The translations under genes were made by a program, and so were the position numbers. From Salinarimonas sp. (GTDB lineage: Bacteria > Pseudomonadota > Alphaproteobacteria > Rhizobiales > Beijerinckiaceae): a DNA stretch of 49,100 nt. Position 1 is the stretch's first letter, and each line of letters begins with the position of its first letter. Below the pieces are notes generated by a model. The model did not search any database. It saw nothing but the letters and a program-made list of their open reading frames with translations, and had not been told where the DNA came from. Below, piece after piece: positions 1 through 8,511 of the stretch. The DNA lies in assembly GCA_020832565.1 (NCBI GenBank), contig JAFIEI010000027.1, positions 1-49,100 on the forward strand, written 5' to 3'.

Positions 1-514
1 CCATGGTCCACGCCCAGGACGAAGTCGCCGGTGAGGGTTCCTTGTGCGGCGCCGGCGACGGCTGCCAGTTCGTCGCCGCGTTTCCGGTGCTCAGTGCCGT
101 TCCGGTACCCCAGTTTGGAGCCTGGTGGCTTCCGGCAACGGTCGTGTCGGCGGTTCCGGCAGCCTTGGCCCAGCCAGTATGCGGGTTGCTCACAATAGCC
201 GGGGCATGCCCGCCCGATGTTCCGAGACCGCCCCAGCTGCGTGTGTCGACATTGACGACAGACGGGCCGCGCGGCCCCCACTTGTTGGCTGTCCAGGCGC
301 TGGAATTGTCGCTGACGACCGACGGACCACGTGCGCCTGTGCCGAGACCGCCCCAGCTACGGGTATCATTGTTGACGACCGATGGGCTGCCCGCGCCCAC
401 TGCGTTGCCGCCGAAGCCGCCTAAGTTGTGTCCCACGACGGAAGGGCCCCGAGGCTGAGCCGGCGGGCCACTGCTTCGCCATATGTTCTGATTAGGAAAG
501 CTATGAAAGTTCAT
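1..514 (-). CDS. Tandem-repeat protein, partial (3' end outside window)
   Basis: Reading from an ATG at 514 on the minus strand, the frame stays open for 171 codons to the window edge. The product is rich in Gly, Ser, Asn, Trp and Val and I do not recognise it. Residues 24-103 are four head-to-tail 20-residue units, each opening with PSVV (for example PSVVNNDTRSWGGLGTGARG); a fifth, weaker unit starts near residue 105. There is no N-terminal signal peptide, so if the protein is surface-exposed it would need a C-terminal or dedicated secretion signal outside the window. The start is supported by GGAGTGAGG 6 bases upstream. Units 2 and 4 are nearly identical. The upstream DNA is far more AT-rich than the rest of the window, which hints at acquisition or silencing-type control. 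Function unknown; a frameshift near the edge cannot be excluded. Confidence 0.6.
   Translation of the reverse strand, partial: MNFHSFPNQNIWRSSGPPAQPRGPSVVGHNLGGFGGNAVGAGSPSVVNNDTRSWGGLGTGARGPSVVSDNSSAWTANKWGPRGPSVVNVDTRSWGGLGTSGGHAPAIVSNPHTGWAKAAGTADTTVAGSHQAPNWGTGTALSTGNAATNWQPSPAPHKEPSPATSSWAWTM
143..445 (-). repeat. 60-bp coding tandem repeat, about five units
   Basis: Four exact-length 60-base units lie at 206-445, with a degenerate fifth down to about 143. They encode 20-residue units starting PSVV and carrying a Trp (or Phe in unit 1) at unit position 11. The 20-residue period holds without insertion through four units, so this is a true tandem array inside the gene on the minus strand. 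Confidence 0.7.
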
Positions 515-640
515 GACACGCCTCACTCCAAAATTACTAAAAAATATATACAAAACTAAAAAACAATTATCAATATATTTTAAATAATCAAAAGTAATTA
601 TTAACTATAATACTTATCGCCCAGATTGTCGACTGAAAGC
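515..640. promoter_or_regulatory. AT-rich intergenic promoter region
   Basis: About 100 bases at 530-625 are made almost entirely of A and T, in a window that is otherwise strongly GC-rich. The segment lies directly upstream of the tandem-repeat gene (ATG at 514, minus strand). It probably contains that gene's promoter, but there are too many TATA-like hexamers to choose one. The rest of the gap to pccB (641-821) holds the pccB terminator and nothing else I can identify. Confidence 0.5.
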
Positions 641-720
641 TTTCATTAAGGTTAACGCTTTCGATCGCCATCGCAGTCAACGAATGCTGGCATCGCCTTG
701 TGATGCGCGACATGAAACGC

Positions 721-750
721 AAGAGGCCCGGCGGATTGGCCGGGCCTCTT
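721..750 (-). terminator. Hairpin terminator downstream of pccB
   Basis: Perfect 12-bp inverted repeat (AAGAGGCCCGGC at 721-732, complement at 739-750) with a 6-base loop, 72 bases after the pccB stop. On the minus strand it is followed by only a short T-run (GCGTTT), so it is a strong stem with a weak tail. Confidence 0.6.
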
Positions 751-821
751 GAATTCTGTGAATACGCGTGAACGACCACGTATCTGTCGAAGAGCGCGTC
801 CAACGCCCCTCCCCGGCCCTC

Positions 822-2354
822 TCACAGGGGCAGATTGTCGTGCTTCTTCCAGGGACGCTCGGTTTCCTTCTCGCGCAACATGGCAAGGGCACGGGCGATG
901 CGCCGGCGGGTCGAGCGCGGCATGATCACCTCGTCGATATAGCCGCGCTCTGCGGCCACGAAGGGCGACATGAACCGGTCTTCGTATTCCTGCGTGCGTG
1001 CGGCGATCTTCTCGGGATTGTCGAGATCGGCGCGGAAGATGATCTCGACCGCCCCCTTGGCACCCATGACCGCGATCTGCGCACTCGGCCAGGCGTAATT
1101 GACGTCACCGCCCACATGCTTGGAGGCCATCACGTCATAGGCGCCGCCGAAGGCCTTGCGGGTGATGAGGGTGACGAGCGGCACAGTCGCCTCGGAATAG
1201 GCAAAGAGCAGTTTGGCGCCGTGCTTGATCAGCCCGCCATATTCCTGAGAAGTCCCCGGAAGGAAGCCGGGCACGTCCTCAAAGGTGATGATCGGGATAT
1301 TGAAGGCATCGCAGAAGCGCACGAAACGCGCGGCCTTGCGTGAAGCATCGGAATCGAGCACGCCGGCGAGCACCATCGGCTGGTTGGCGACGATGCCGAT
1401 CGTGCGACCCTCGACCCGACCGAAACCGGTGACGATGTTCTTCGCGTAATTCTCCTGGATCTCGAAGAAGTCCCCCTCGTCGACGACCTTGGTGATCAGT
1501 TCCTTGATATCGTAGGGCTGGTTCGGATTATCGGGCACCAGCGTGTCGAGGGAGGGCTCTTCGCGCTCGGGATCGTCGAAGCTCGGCCATTCCGGAACGC
1601 CGTCGAGATTGTTGGCGGGCAGGAAGTCGATCAGGCGCCGCACCTGCAGGAGCGCCTCGAGATCGTTGTCGAAGGCACCATCCGCCACGGAGGATTTCGT
1701 GGTGTGGACCTTGGCGCCGCCGAGTTCCTCCGCCGTCACAGTCTCGTTGGTGACGGTCTTCACCACGTCCGGTCCGGTGACGAACATGTAGCTGGTATCG
1801 CGTACCATGAAGATGAAATCGGTCATGGCCGGGGAATAGACATCGCCGCCGGCGCAGGGGCCCATGATCACCGAGATCTGCGGGATCACGCCGGAGGCCA
1901 CGACGTTGCGCTTGAACACTTCGCCATAGCCGCCGAGCGCTGCCACACCCTCCTGGATGCGTGCACCGCCGGCATCGAACAGGCCGATGATCGGCGCGCG
2001 CATGCGCAGCGCCATATCCTGCACCTTCATGATCTTGCGCGCATGCGCTTCCGAGAGCGAGCCGCCGAAAACGGTGAAATCCTTGGAGAAGACGAAGACC
2101 GTGCGGCCATTGACCGTGCCCCAGCCGGTGACGACACCGTCGCCGGGGATCTTCTGGTCCTGCATGCCGAAATCGGCGCATTGATGCTGGACGAACATGT
2201 CGAACTCCTCGAAGGAGCCGTCATCAAGCAGGAGCTCGATGCGTTCGCGTGCGGTGAGCTTGCCGCGCTTGTGCTGCGCAGCGACGCGCTTCTCGCCGCC
2301 GCCGGCACGTGCCTGCGCACGACGCTCCTCGAGCCTGTCCAGCATATCCTTCAT
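822..2354 (-). CDS. pccB: Propionyl-CoA carboxylase beta subunit
   Basis: 510 residues, full length for the carboxyltransferase (beta) subunit of a biotin-dependent acyl-CoA carboxylase. It transfers carboxyl from biotin to propionyl-CoA to give methylmalonyl-CoA in odd-chain fatty acid, Val, Ile and Met catabolism; it is cytosolic and works with a biotinylated alpha subunit (PccA), not in this window. The crotonase-like carboxyltransferase halves are evident: [14 protein letters not shown] and [14 protein letters not shown] in the N half, [15 protein letters not shown] and [17 protein letters not shown] in the C half. The start [12 protein letters not shown] is typical of the family. Methylcrotonyl- or acetyl-CoA specificity is possible in principle, but overall similarity is to PccB. 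Confidence 0.93.
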   Translation of the reverse strand: MKDMLDRLEERRAQARAGGGEKRVAAQHKRGKLTARERIELLLDDGSFEEFDMFVQHQCADFGMQDQKIPGDGVVTGWGTVNGRTVFVFSKDFTVFGGSLSEAHARKIMKVQDMALRMRAPIIGLFDAGGARIQEGVAALGGYGEVFKRNVVASGVIPQISVIMGPCAGGDVYSPAMTDFIFMVRDTSYMFVTGPDVVKTVTNETVTAEELGGAKVHTTKSSVADGAFDNDLEALLQVRRLIDFLPANNLDGVPEWPSFDDPEREEPSLDTLVPDNPNQPYDIKELITKVVDEGDFFEIQENYAKNIVTGFGRVEGRTIGIVANQPMVLAGVLDSDASRKAARFVRFCDAFNIPIITFEDVPGFLPGTSQEYGGLIKHGAKLLFAYSEATVPLVTLITRKAFGGAYDVMASKHVGGDVNYAWPSAQIAVMGAKGAVEIIFRADLDNPEKIAARTQEYEDRFMSPFVAAERGYIDEVIMPRSTRRRIARALAMLREKETERPWKKHDNLPL

Positions 2355-2483
2355 GAGTATTCCGTCCCCGCGCTCTGCATGACCCCGTGCGGGCTTGCGG
2401 CCCGCTTGTTCGTGACTGATGCCTTAGCCGAAACCGCGCACGTGAAAAAGCCCCGTATTCTCCGGCGTGGCGCGATCTGGTGT

Positions 2484-3314
2484 TCAGCCCGTGTCGGCGA
2501 GGCGATAGAGGGTCAGGGCAGCGTCGAAATCGACCTGCCGGCGGGCACGCCGGGCGAGCGCCTCGTCATCCGTCCCCCAGAATGATTCCTGCACGCGCTC
2601 ATCCACATGCGCGGCATCCCATGCCGTTTCCGACGAGAGCGCTTCGGCGCTCGCCGCGAGGCTGATCAGCGCCGAACCCGTCAGCGTCGTCATCACATGC
2701 AGGGCGGCGACGCGGTAGGGGCAATCATGCGCATCGACCAGGGCCGCGATCCGCTCCAGCGCCTGCGGCGGCTGCTCGACATACATCACCCCGGCGGCGA
2801 GAACGAAATGAGCGTCATGCCGCTCGCGGAAATGCGCAAGAACGGGATCCCAGGCCGCATTCTGTGCCGCGACGAGGCTCTCGGGCTCCTCGGCCCGGTA
2901 GCAGACGAGGTCGGAGGCGGCATATTTCGCTACTTCCTCTCGCACCGCGTCCATCTGGAGCGCGACGCCGTCGATGGCGGAATTGGCGATGCGCGTGATC
3001 GGCATGCCCGCGGGATCGATATGCGTACCCTGCGCCTCCCATTCGGCCACCACCGCCGCCCCCGCCGCACGGCTCGGCAGCCGCAGCGGGTTCTTGCCGG
3101 GGCTGCGCGCCGGGCGCCCGTCCAGGGTGAGCACGAAGCCGCCCTCGGCCTCCGCGAGCGCGGCCTTCTCGTAGAAGCGCTTGGGAAGATGAGCCTGCAT
3201 CGAGAGCCGCGCGGCGGCACCGGGATCGGCCGGGGCCGCCGATTGGGGCCCGTGCGAATTGCCGCTGCCTTCACCCGGAACGGGGGCGATATCGTCGAGA
3301 ATATTGCGCGTCAT
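2484..3314 (-). CDS. ATP12 family F1-ATPase assembly chaperone
   Basis: 276 residues. Family members bind the F1 alpha subunit during ATP synthase assembly; they occur in mitochondria and alphaproteobacteria. Family-like stretches include PKRFYEKAALAEAEGGF, LDGRPARSPGKNPL, EWEAQGTHIDPAGMPITRIANSAIDG and a C-terminal block with LTGSALISLAASAEALSSE. The frame is open further upstream (to 3392), but that extension is low-complexity Lys/Arg/Gln/Ala; the ATG at 3314 (MTRNILDDIAP) is chosen as the start. It lies between an SDR gene and pccB on the same strand, with about 100 bases to each neighbour. Confidence 0.85.
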   Translation of the reverse strand: MTRNILDDIAPVPGEGSGNSHGPQSAAPADPGAAARLSMQAHLPKRFYEKAALAEAEGGFVLTLDGRPARSPGKNPLRLPSRAAGAAVVAEWEAQGTHIDPAGMPITRIANSAIDGVALQMDAVREEVAKYAASDLVCYRAEEPESLVAAQNAAWDPVLAHFRERHDAHFVLAAGVMYVEQPPQALERIAALVDAHDCPYRVAALHVMTTLTGSALISLAASAEALSSETAWDAAHVDERVQESFWGTDDEALARRARRQVDFDAALTLYRLADTG

Positions 3315-3324
3315 GCTTCGTGAT

Positions 3325-3400
3325 CTTGCCTTGCCAGCCTGTGCCCTGCCGCCTTGCCGTGCCTGCCTTGCTTCGCGAGCCTTGCCTCGCAAACCTTGCC
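3325..3400. repeat. Degenerate CCTTGCC-type short repeat
   Basis: The gap between the SDR gene and the ATP12-like gene carries many imperfect copies of a heptamer close to CCTTGCC (for example at 3353-3357, 3379-3385 and 3394-3399). It looks like a decayed simple repeat. It keeps several frames open and explains the spurious basic N-terminal extension of the ATP12-like frame. Confidence 0.5.
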
Positions 3401-3413
3401 CGGAGCTTTCGCT

Positions 3414-4175
3414 CTAGACGTGCTGGCCGCCATTGATGTGGATTTCGGTCCCACTGACATAGGAACTCGACTCGGTGCACAGGAAGTAGATCGCCTTGGC
3501 GACCTCGTCCGTCGTGCCAAGCCGGCGCATCGGGATCTGCTCGACGATCTTGTCGGTGCCGGGCGAAAGGATCGAGGTGTCGATTTCACCGGGCGAGATG
3601 GCGTTGACGCGCACGCCGAGCGGGCCGAAATCCGCCGCCATCTCCCGCGTCAGCGAAGCCAGCGCCGCTTTCGACGTGCCATAGGCGGAACCCGCAAACG
3701 GATGCACCCGCGAGCCGGCGATGGAGGTGACGTTCACGATCGACCCGCGCGCGCGCTCCAGCTCCGCGCTGAGCCCTTTCGCGAGCAGGATCGTCGAGAA
3801 GAAATTCACCTGATAGACGTGCAGCCAGTCCTCGAAGGGCGTGTTGAGCACGTTCAGCCGACCGCCATCCGCCGCCTTGGGGGAGATCCCGGCATTGTTG
3901 ACGAGCGCATGCAGCTTGCTGCCTTCGACCGCAAGGCGCTGCTTGACGTCCTCGATGGCGCGCAGCGTATCGCGGGAATCGGAGAGATCGACCTGCAGGT
4001 GATCCTCCGGACCCATTTCCCAGGGGCAGTTCTCGGGAAAGGCGTGCCGCGAAGCAGTGATCACCCGCCATCCGGCGGCGGAGAAGCGCTTCACCGTGGC
4101 GTGACCGATGCCGCGGCTGGCTCCGGTCAGGAGCATCACCCGGCGGGGATTATTGGAAGTCGAAGCGGTTGACAC
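3414..4175 (-). CDS. SDR family oxidoreductase
   Basis: 253 residues, classical short-chain dehydrogenase/reductase. Rossmann motif TGASRGIG at 17-24, NNAG at 93-96, catalytic Ser near 151, and Tyr165/Lys169 in YGTSK. The C terminus SSYVSGTEIHINGGQHV matches the family end. It reduces or oxidises an unknown carbonyl/alcohol with NAD(P)H. The start is a GTG, supported by GGGAG 8 bases upstream. It is the second gene of a same-strand run after pdxH (about 100 bases) and before the ATP12-like gene. Substrate cannot be deduced. Confidence 0.85.
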   Translation of the reverse strand: MSTASTSNNPRRVMLLTGASRGIGHATVKRFSAAGWRVITASRHAFPENCPWEMGPEDHLQVDLSDSRDTLRAIEDVKQRLAVEGSKLHALVNNAGISPKAADGGRLNVLNTPFEDWLHVYQVNFFSTILLAKGLSAELERARGSIVNVTSIAGSRVHPFAGSAYGTSKAALASLTREMAADFGPLGVRVNAISPGEIDTSILSPGTDKIVEQIPMRRLGTTDEVAKAIYFLCTESSSYVSGTEIHINGGQHV

Positions 4176-4274
4176 GTTCAGATGCTCCCGGATCGGATGG
4201 CGGCGATCATAGGCGATTATTGAAACTGATGCATCGCCCCGGGCGCGCCCCGACCAATGCCGTCGCGCACCTTT

Positions 4275-4886
4275 CTACGGATATAGGCGCGTGCGCTCCC
4301 ATGCGCCATCCCCGGAGCGTGTGAAGATTACCCGATCGTGCAGGCGAAACGGCTTGTCCATCCAGAATTCGAGACTTTGCGGCACGATCCGGAAACCCGT
4401 CCAGTAGGGCGGGCGCGGCACCTCGCCTATCGCGTATTTGGCCGCATTCTTCGCCACCGCCTTCTCCAGGGCAAAACGGCTCTCGAGCGGACGCGACTGC
4501 TGGCTCGCCCAGGCGCCGATGCGGCTGTCGCGCGGGCGGGAGGCGAAATAGGCGTCGGCCTCGGCATCGGAGACCTGCTCGACGATCCCGCGCACACGCA
4601 CCTGGCGGCGAAGGCTCTTCCAGTGAAAGCAAAGCGCCGCCTGCATGTTGGCGGCGAGCTCGTTGCCCTTGTTCGATTGCGTGTTGGTGTAAAAGACGAA
4701 GCCTGCTTCGTCGAAACCCTTCAAGAGCACCATGCGCACATTCGGCAGGCCGCTCGCATCGGCGGTGGCGAGCGCCATCGCATTCGGGTCGTTCGGCTCG
4801 CTGGCTTTCGCCTCCTCCAACCATTCGGCGAAGAGATCGAATGGGGTGGAAGCCTCGGTGAAGTCACCGGTTGTTAAACTTTTCAA
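4275..4886 (-). CDS. pdxH: Pyridoxamine 5'-phosphate oxidase
   Basis: 203 residues, usual PdxH length. FMN-dependent oxidation of pyridoxine/pyridoxamine 5'-phosphate to pyridoxal 5'-phosphate, in the cytosol. Recognisable blocks are [34 protein letters not shown] split around the FMN site, [46 protein letters not shown] and the C-terminal PQSLEFW...RLHDR...RLYP. The start is a TTG at 4886 ([10 protein letters not shown]), chosen because no ATG precedes the conserved N-terminal helix and GGGGA sits about 8 bases upstream. It is divergent from the lipoprotein gene at 5022. Confidence 0.93.
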   Translation of the reverse strand: MKSLTTGDFTEASTPFDLFAEWLEEAKASEPNDPNAMALATADASGLPNVRMVLLKGFDEAGFVFYTNTQSNKGNELAANMQAALCFHWKSLRRQVRVRGIVEQVSDAEADAYFASRPRDSRIGAWASQQSRPLESRFALEKAVAKNAAKYAIGEVPRPPYWTGFRIVPQSLEFWMDKPFRLHDRVIFTRSGDGAWERTRLYP

Positions 4887-5021
4887 TGTCTTAATCCCCG
4901 GTATTGAGGCGTGTCGCGAAACGGGAGGCGAAACATGACGCGCGAATCGGCGCGCACAGGCTCGGGCTCTCCGTGCACACTCCTATATAGGGCCTGTCAT
5001 GCGCAGAACGAAGGCGCGATC

Positions 5022-5492
5022 ATGCCCCACCACGATGGGCGGCTCGCCTTGGTGCTCATGCGCCGTATCGCGCTTGCCGCAACTCTGGGTCTGTCGCTTT
5101 CTGCCTGCAGCATCAGCATGCCGCTTTCGCCCTTCGGCGCCGCTCAGGAGCCGCTCACGACCGGATCGATCGGCCCGGTCTCGCCACTGGCCGATGTGCA
5201 TGACCACGAGGATTGGCGCCGCGCCCGGGCGGCCTTGGCCGTCGCGCTCGATCCGCAAGGGTCGGGCACGCGTGTCACCTGGGACAATCCGGATACGGGC
5301 AATGGCGGTGCATTCGAATCAGCCTCGAAAGCCTATGTGCAGGATGATCGGGTCTGCCGGGATTTTGCCGCCGATCTGTCCTTCGCTGAAAAGAACCCGC
5401 GCGTCGTCAGCGGCATCGCGTGCCGCATGTCGGAATCCGATTGGCGCATCGACAGGACGGCGCCACGGGGCGAGCGGGCCGGCGCTCGCTGA
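5022..5492 (+). CDS. Lipoprotein with RT0821/Lpp0805-like surface antigen domain
   Basis: 156 residues. The N-terminal hydrophobic segment (RRIALAATLGLSLSAC) ends in a lipobox (LSAC), predicting an envelope lipoprotein. The C-terminal part (WDNPDTGNGGAFESASKAYVQDDRVCRDF...SGIACRMSESDWRI) resembles the small C-terminal domain of RT0821/Lpp0805-type surface proteins: TGxxG, then a Tyr, then a CRxF and a second Cys. Two starts are possible: the ATG at 5022 has AAGG 8 bases upstream; the ATG at 5058 would give a more typical short signal peptide but has no clear ribosome site. Role unknown. Confidence 0.65.
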   Translation: MPHHDGRLALVLMRRIALAATLGLSLSACSISMPLSPFGAAQEPLTTGSIGPVSPLADVHDHEDWRRARAALAVALDPQGSGTRVTWDNPDTGNGGAFESASKAYVQDDRVCRDFAADLSFAEKNPRVVSGIACRMSESDWRIDRTAPRGERAGAR

Positions 5493-5637
5493 GGGCATCA
5501 AGGGAACCGTTGCGCGCGAACAGGCAGTTGCGCAGCGGCAACACCTTTCCCATATCCGGATCGGGTGCGGCCGCAGTGCCCGCTGCGGCAATCGTGCCCT
5601 CCAGTTTCACGCAAACATAGCGCGGCAGGATCGAACC

Positions 5638-6609
5638 ATGCGCGACCCCTACGACATTCTCGGTGTGTCCCGATCAGCGAGCGAGGCGGAGATCAAATCC
5701 GCCTACCGCAAGCTCGCGAAGAAATGGCATCCGGATCAGAACAAGGATTCCAAGGCCGCCGCACGCTTCGCCGAAATCAGCGCGGCATACGAGCTCCTCG
5801 GCGACACCGAAAAGCGTGGCCAGTTCGATCGCGGTGAGATCGATGCGGACGGCAAGCCGCGCTTCGCCGGGTTCGGCGCCGGAGGCGGGCGCCGCTACGA
5901 GGGGTTCGAGGGCTTCGATTTCGATCCCGCTGCGGCGGCGCGCGGGCGCGGCAGCGCATGGCGCAGCGGCCCGGGCCCGGGCGCCGGTGGCGGTGCCGAG
6001 GATATTTTCTCGCAGCTCTTCGGCGATGCATTCCGCCAGGCGGGACGCGGCGGTAATCCGTTTCAGCAGGCTCCGCGCGGCGGCGCACGTGCCGGCGGGC
6101 CGGCCAAGGGGGCCGACATCAACGCTTCGCTCAGCGTCACGCTGGAAGAGATTGCCGCTGGCTCGAAGAAGCGCATCCTGCTGCCCAATGACCGCGAGGT
6201 GGAGGTCAATCTTCCCAAGGGCGTCAGCGACGGCCAGGTGATCCGCTTGCGCGGGCTCGGTGGCGAGAATCCCATCGGCGAACCCGGAGACGTGCTTTTG
6301 CGCATCGACATCGCGCCGCATGAGCGTTTCACCGTCGAAGGTGACAATCTGCGCCTGCGCCTGCCGGTGCCGCTGGAAGATGCAATCCTCGGCGCGACAT
6401 TGCGCGTCCCCACCCTTACAGGCGCGGTGGAGATGAAGATCCCGCCGATGGCGAGTTCGGGGCGCACCTTCCGCATGCGCGGCAAGGGACTGCCCGGCAA
6501 GAAGCAGACCGGCGACCTGCTCGTGACCCTCGAGGTCAAGCTCCCCGAGCAGGCCGATGATGCGTTGCTGGACTTTGCCCGCAAGCGCCGTGCGGAAAAA
6601 GCGGCGTGA
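5638..6609 (+). CDS. DnaJ C-terminal domain co-chaperone (CbpA-like)
   Basis: 323 residues. N-terminal J domain (MRDPYDILGVSRSASEAEI...) with the HPD tripeptide (KWHPDQNKD), then a Gly/Phe-rich linker (FAGFGAGGGRRYEGFEGF...) and the DnaJ C-terminal substrate-binding domain (ADINASLSVTLEEIAAGSKKRI onward). The four-CxxCxGxG zinc domain is absent, so this is a class II (CbpA-like) co-chaperone that would stimulate DnaK ATPase. The frame is open upstream through the lipoprotein gene, but the J domain starts at 5638, with AGGA 8 bases before it. Confidence 0.88.
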   Translation: MRDPYDILGVSRSASEAEIKSAYRKLAKKWHPDQNKDSKAAARFAEISAAYELLGDTEKRGQFDRGEIDADGKPRFAGFGAGGGRRYEGFEGFDFDPAAAARGRGSAWRSGPGPGAGGGAEDIFSQLFGDAFRQAGRGGNPFQQAPRGGARAGGPAKGADINASLSVTLEEIAAGSKKRILLPNDREVEVNLPKGVSDGQVIRLRGLGGENPIGEPGDVLLRIDIAPHERFTVEGDNLRLRLPVPLEDAILGATLRVPTLTGAVEMKIPPMASSGRTFRMRGKGLPGKKQTGDLLVTLEVKLPEQADDALLDFARKRRAEKAA

Positions 6610-6788
6610 CCGGCGCGATGATCAGCCGCTTCTGAAGCAGATTGCGCAAATGGCCGTCTCGACGGGACCGGCCCGTTTCGTGCATAGATTCACCAGCATT
6701 TGCACTTCCTGCGATTCGCGCGGAGCCATTGGCATACCGGCGCGTTGAGCATGCCGGAAGAGCCTGTTCACGAGCTGGAGTTGCTGCA

Positions 6789-7847
6789 ATGAGTCGTCAC
6801 GCCGCGCCACCGATCTTCGACGGTCACAACGATCTCCTCCTCAAGCTGTACCGCCGTGAGCTGACCGTGGAAGGCATTCGCGACGGGCATGATCAGGGCC
6901 ATATCGATCTGCCGCGCGCGCGCTCGGGCGGATTTGCCGGCGGTTTCTTCGCTGTCTATGTCCCCAGCCCCGGTACTGCCGAGGATGCGGATGCGATGAT
7001 GCGCCAGAGCCGCTATGACATCGCGCTGCCGCCACGCATCCCGTTCGAGGAGGCGATCACTGTCGCGCTCGGCGAAATCGCCTGCCTGCACCGGCTGGAA
7101 GCCGCGGGAATCGTCAGCATCTGCCGCAATGCCGCGCAGCTGCGCGCGGCGATCGAATCCGATCGCATGGCCGCCGTCATGCATATGGAGGGCGCTGAAG
7201 CGATCGATCCCGATTTCTATGCGCTCGAGACCTTCCATGCTGCCGGCCTGCGCTCGCTCGGTCCGGTCTGGAGCCGCCCGACCATCTATGGCCACGGCGT
7301 GCCGTTCCGCTTCCCCTCGACGGGTGATACCGGCGGCGGCCTTACCGATGCAGGCAGGGAGCTGGTGAAGGCCTGCAACCGGCTGCGCATCATGCTCGAC
7401 GTCTCGCATCTGAACGAGGCGGGTTTTCGCGACCTGGCCGAGATCACCGATGCGCCGATCGTCGCCACCCATTCTAACGCGCACGCGGTCTGCCCGCATG
7501 CGCGCAATCTGACCGATCGCCAGCTCGACCAGATTCGCGAGAGCGACGGCATGGTCGGCATCAATTTCGCCGCAGCCTTCCTGCGCCCCGACGGACGCAT
7601 GGATCCCGATGTCGGCCTCGACGTGATGATGCGCCATCTCGACCATCTGATCGAGCGCCTGGGCGAGGATCGGGTCGGCTTCGGCTCGGATTTCGACGGG
7701 GCGACCGTTCCGGATGCCATCAGCGACTGCGCGGGCCTCACCAGCCTGCGCCGCTTCATGCGCGACCACGGGATCAGCGAACCGCTGATGGAGAAGCTGT
7801 GCTATGGCAATTGGTTGCGCGTGCTAGAAAAGACCTGGGAAGGCTGA
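6789..7847 (+). CDS. Membrane dipeptidase (peptidase family M19)
   Basis: 352 residues, full length for the renal-dipeptidase family, zinc enzymes that cleave dipeptides (often with broad or D-residue tolerance). Metal-binding HxD lies in IFDGHNDLL; further signature stretches are MHMEGAEAIDPD, LDVSHLNEAGF, PIVATHSNAHAVCPHARNLTDRQL and VGFGSDFDGATVP. The start at 6789 is set by GGAG 8 bases upstream; the frame continues upstream without family similarity. There is no signal peptide, so it is likely cytosolic. A 179-base gap separates it from the co-chaperone; it contains only a weak 5-bp hairpin at 6662-6676. Confidence 0.88.
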   Translation: MSRHAAPPIFDGHNDLLLKLYRRELTVEGIRDGHDQGHIDLPRARSGGFAGGFFAVYVPSPGTAEDADAMMRQSRYDIALPPRIPFEEAITVALGEIACLHRLEAAGIVSICRNAAQLRAAIESDRMAAVMHMEGAEAIDPDFYALETFHAAGLRSLGPVWSRPTIYGHGVPFRFPSTGDTGGGLTDAGRELVKACNRLRIMLDVSHLNEAGFRDLAEITDAPIVATHSNAHAVCPHARNLTDRQLDQIRESDGMVGINFAAAFLRPDGRMDPDVGLDVMMRHLDHLIERLGEDRVGFGSDFDGATVPDAISDCAGLTSLRRFMRDHGISEPLMEKLCYGNWLRVLEKTWEG

Positions 7848-7882
7848 GCCCCCGGCAAGCAAGCGCCGCGCAACCCTTGATC

Positions 7883-8476
7883 TCACGTAACGAGGATCAC
7901 CATCCCGATCGCCGCGACGCCGGCACCCGCCACGCGCGACGCCCAAATGCCGGGGCTGCGACCGAGCAGAATTCCGATACCGAGTCCCGCTGCATGCAAA
8001 AGCGCAGTGGCCAACGCAAACCCGGCGACGAAGCCGAGCGCACCCGTCTCTGCCGGCAATTCCGCACCATGGGCGTAGCCGTGGAAGACGGCGAAGAGGC
8101 CCACGATCGCAGCGCCGAGCGCCAGCGTCGCGCTCGCCTTCAGCGCCACGGCGAGGCCGAGAGCGACCACCGAGAGCGCGATGCCGATTTCCATCACCGG
8201 CGCTTCCCCGAGCGCCATTCCCGCAAGCGCCGCCACCGTCATCGCCACGATGAACGCCACCGGCCAGGCAATCAGCGCACGACCACCGACGAGTGCGGCC
8301 CAGATCCCGACGGCGCCCATGGCGAGGATATGGTCGAGCCCCGTCAGCGGATGCAGGAAGCCGGGCAGGAAGCCCGCAGCCTCGACATGCTCGTGATGCG
8401 GATGCGCCAGCGCGAAACCGGCAGTCAAAGCGAGCGCGGCGAGCGTACCCGCTGCAAGAGCCACAAACCGTTTCAT
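7883..8476 (-). CDS. HupE/UreJ family membrane protein
   Basis: 197 residues: a cleavable signal (MKRFVALAAGTLAALALTAGFALA) followed by about six hydrophobic segments. The family motif HPLTGLDHILAM (HPxxGxDH) is present, with a His-rich stretch HPHHEHVEA after the signal. HupE/UreJ proteins are nickel permeases associated with hydrogenase or urease maturation. It lies 35 bases downstream of ureG on the same strand, consistent with nickel supply for urease, although no urease structural gene is in the window. Confidence 0.85.
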   Translation of the reverse strand: MKRFVALAAGTLAALALTAGFALAHPHHEHVEAAGFLPGFLHPLTGLDHILAMGAVGIWAALVGGRALIAWPVAFIVAMTVAALAGMALGEAPVMEIGIALSVVALGLAVALKASATLALGAAIVGLFAVFHGYAHGAELPAETGALGFVAGFALATALLHAAGLGIGILLGRSPGIWASRVAGAGVAAIGMVILVT

Positions 8477-8511
8477 GATACCCCGTTCCCCTCGTTCCTG
8501 ATCGTTCTGCG

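Noticed and set aside
1..75. Alternative minus-strand frame reading GTLTGDFVLGVDH near the window edge
   Set aside because: It looks protein-like, but the repeat frame is also open there and both have GC-rich third positions; a frameshift cannot be shown without the next bases.
6662..6676. Small hairpin after the DnaJ-type gene
   Set aside because: Five-bp stem followed by only three T; too weak to call.
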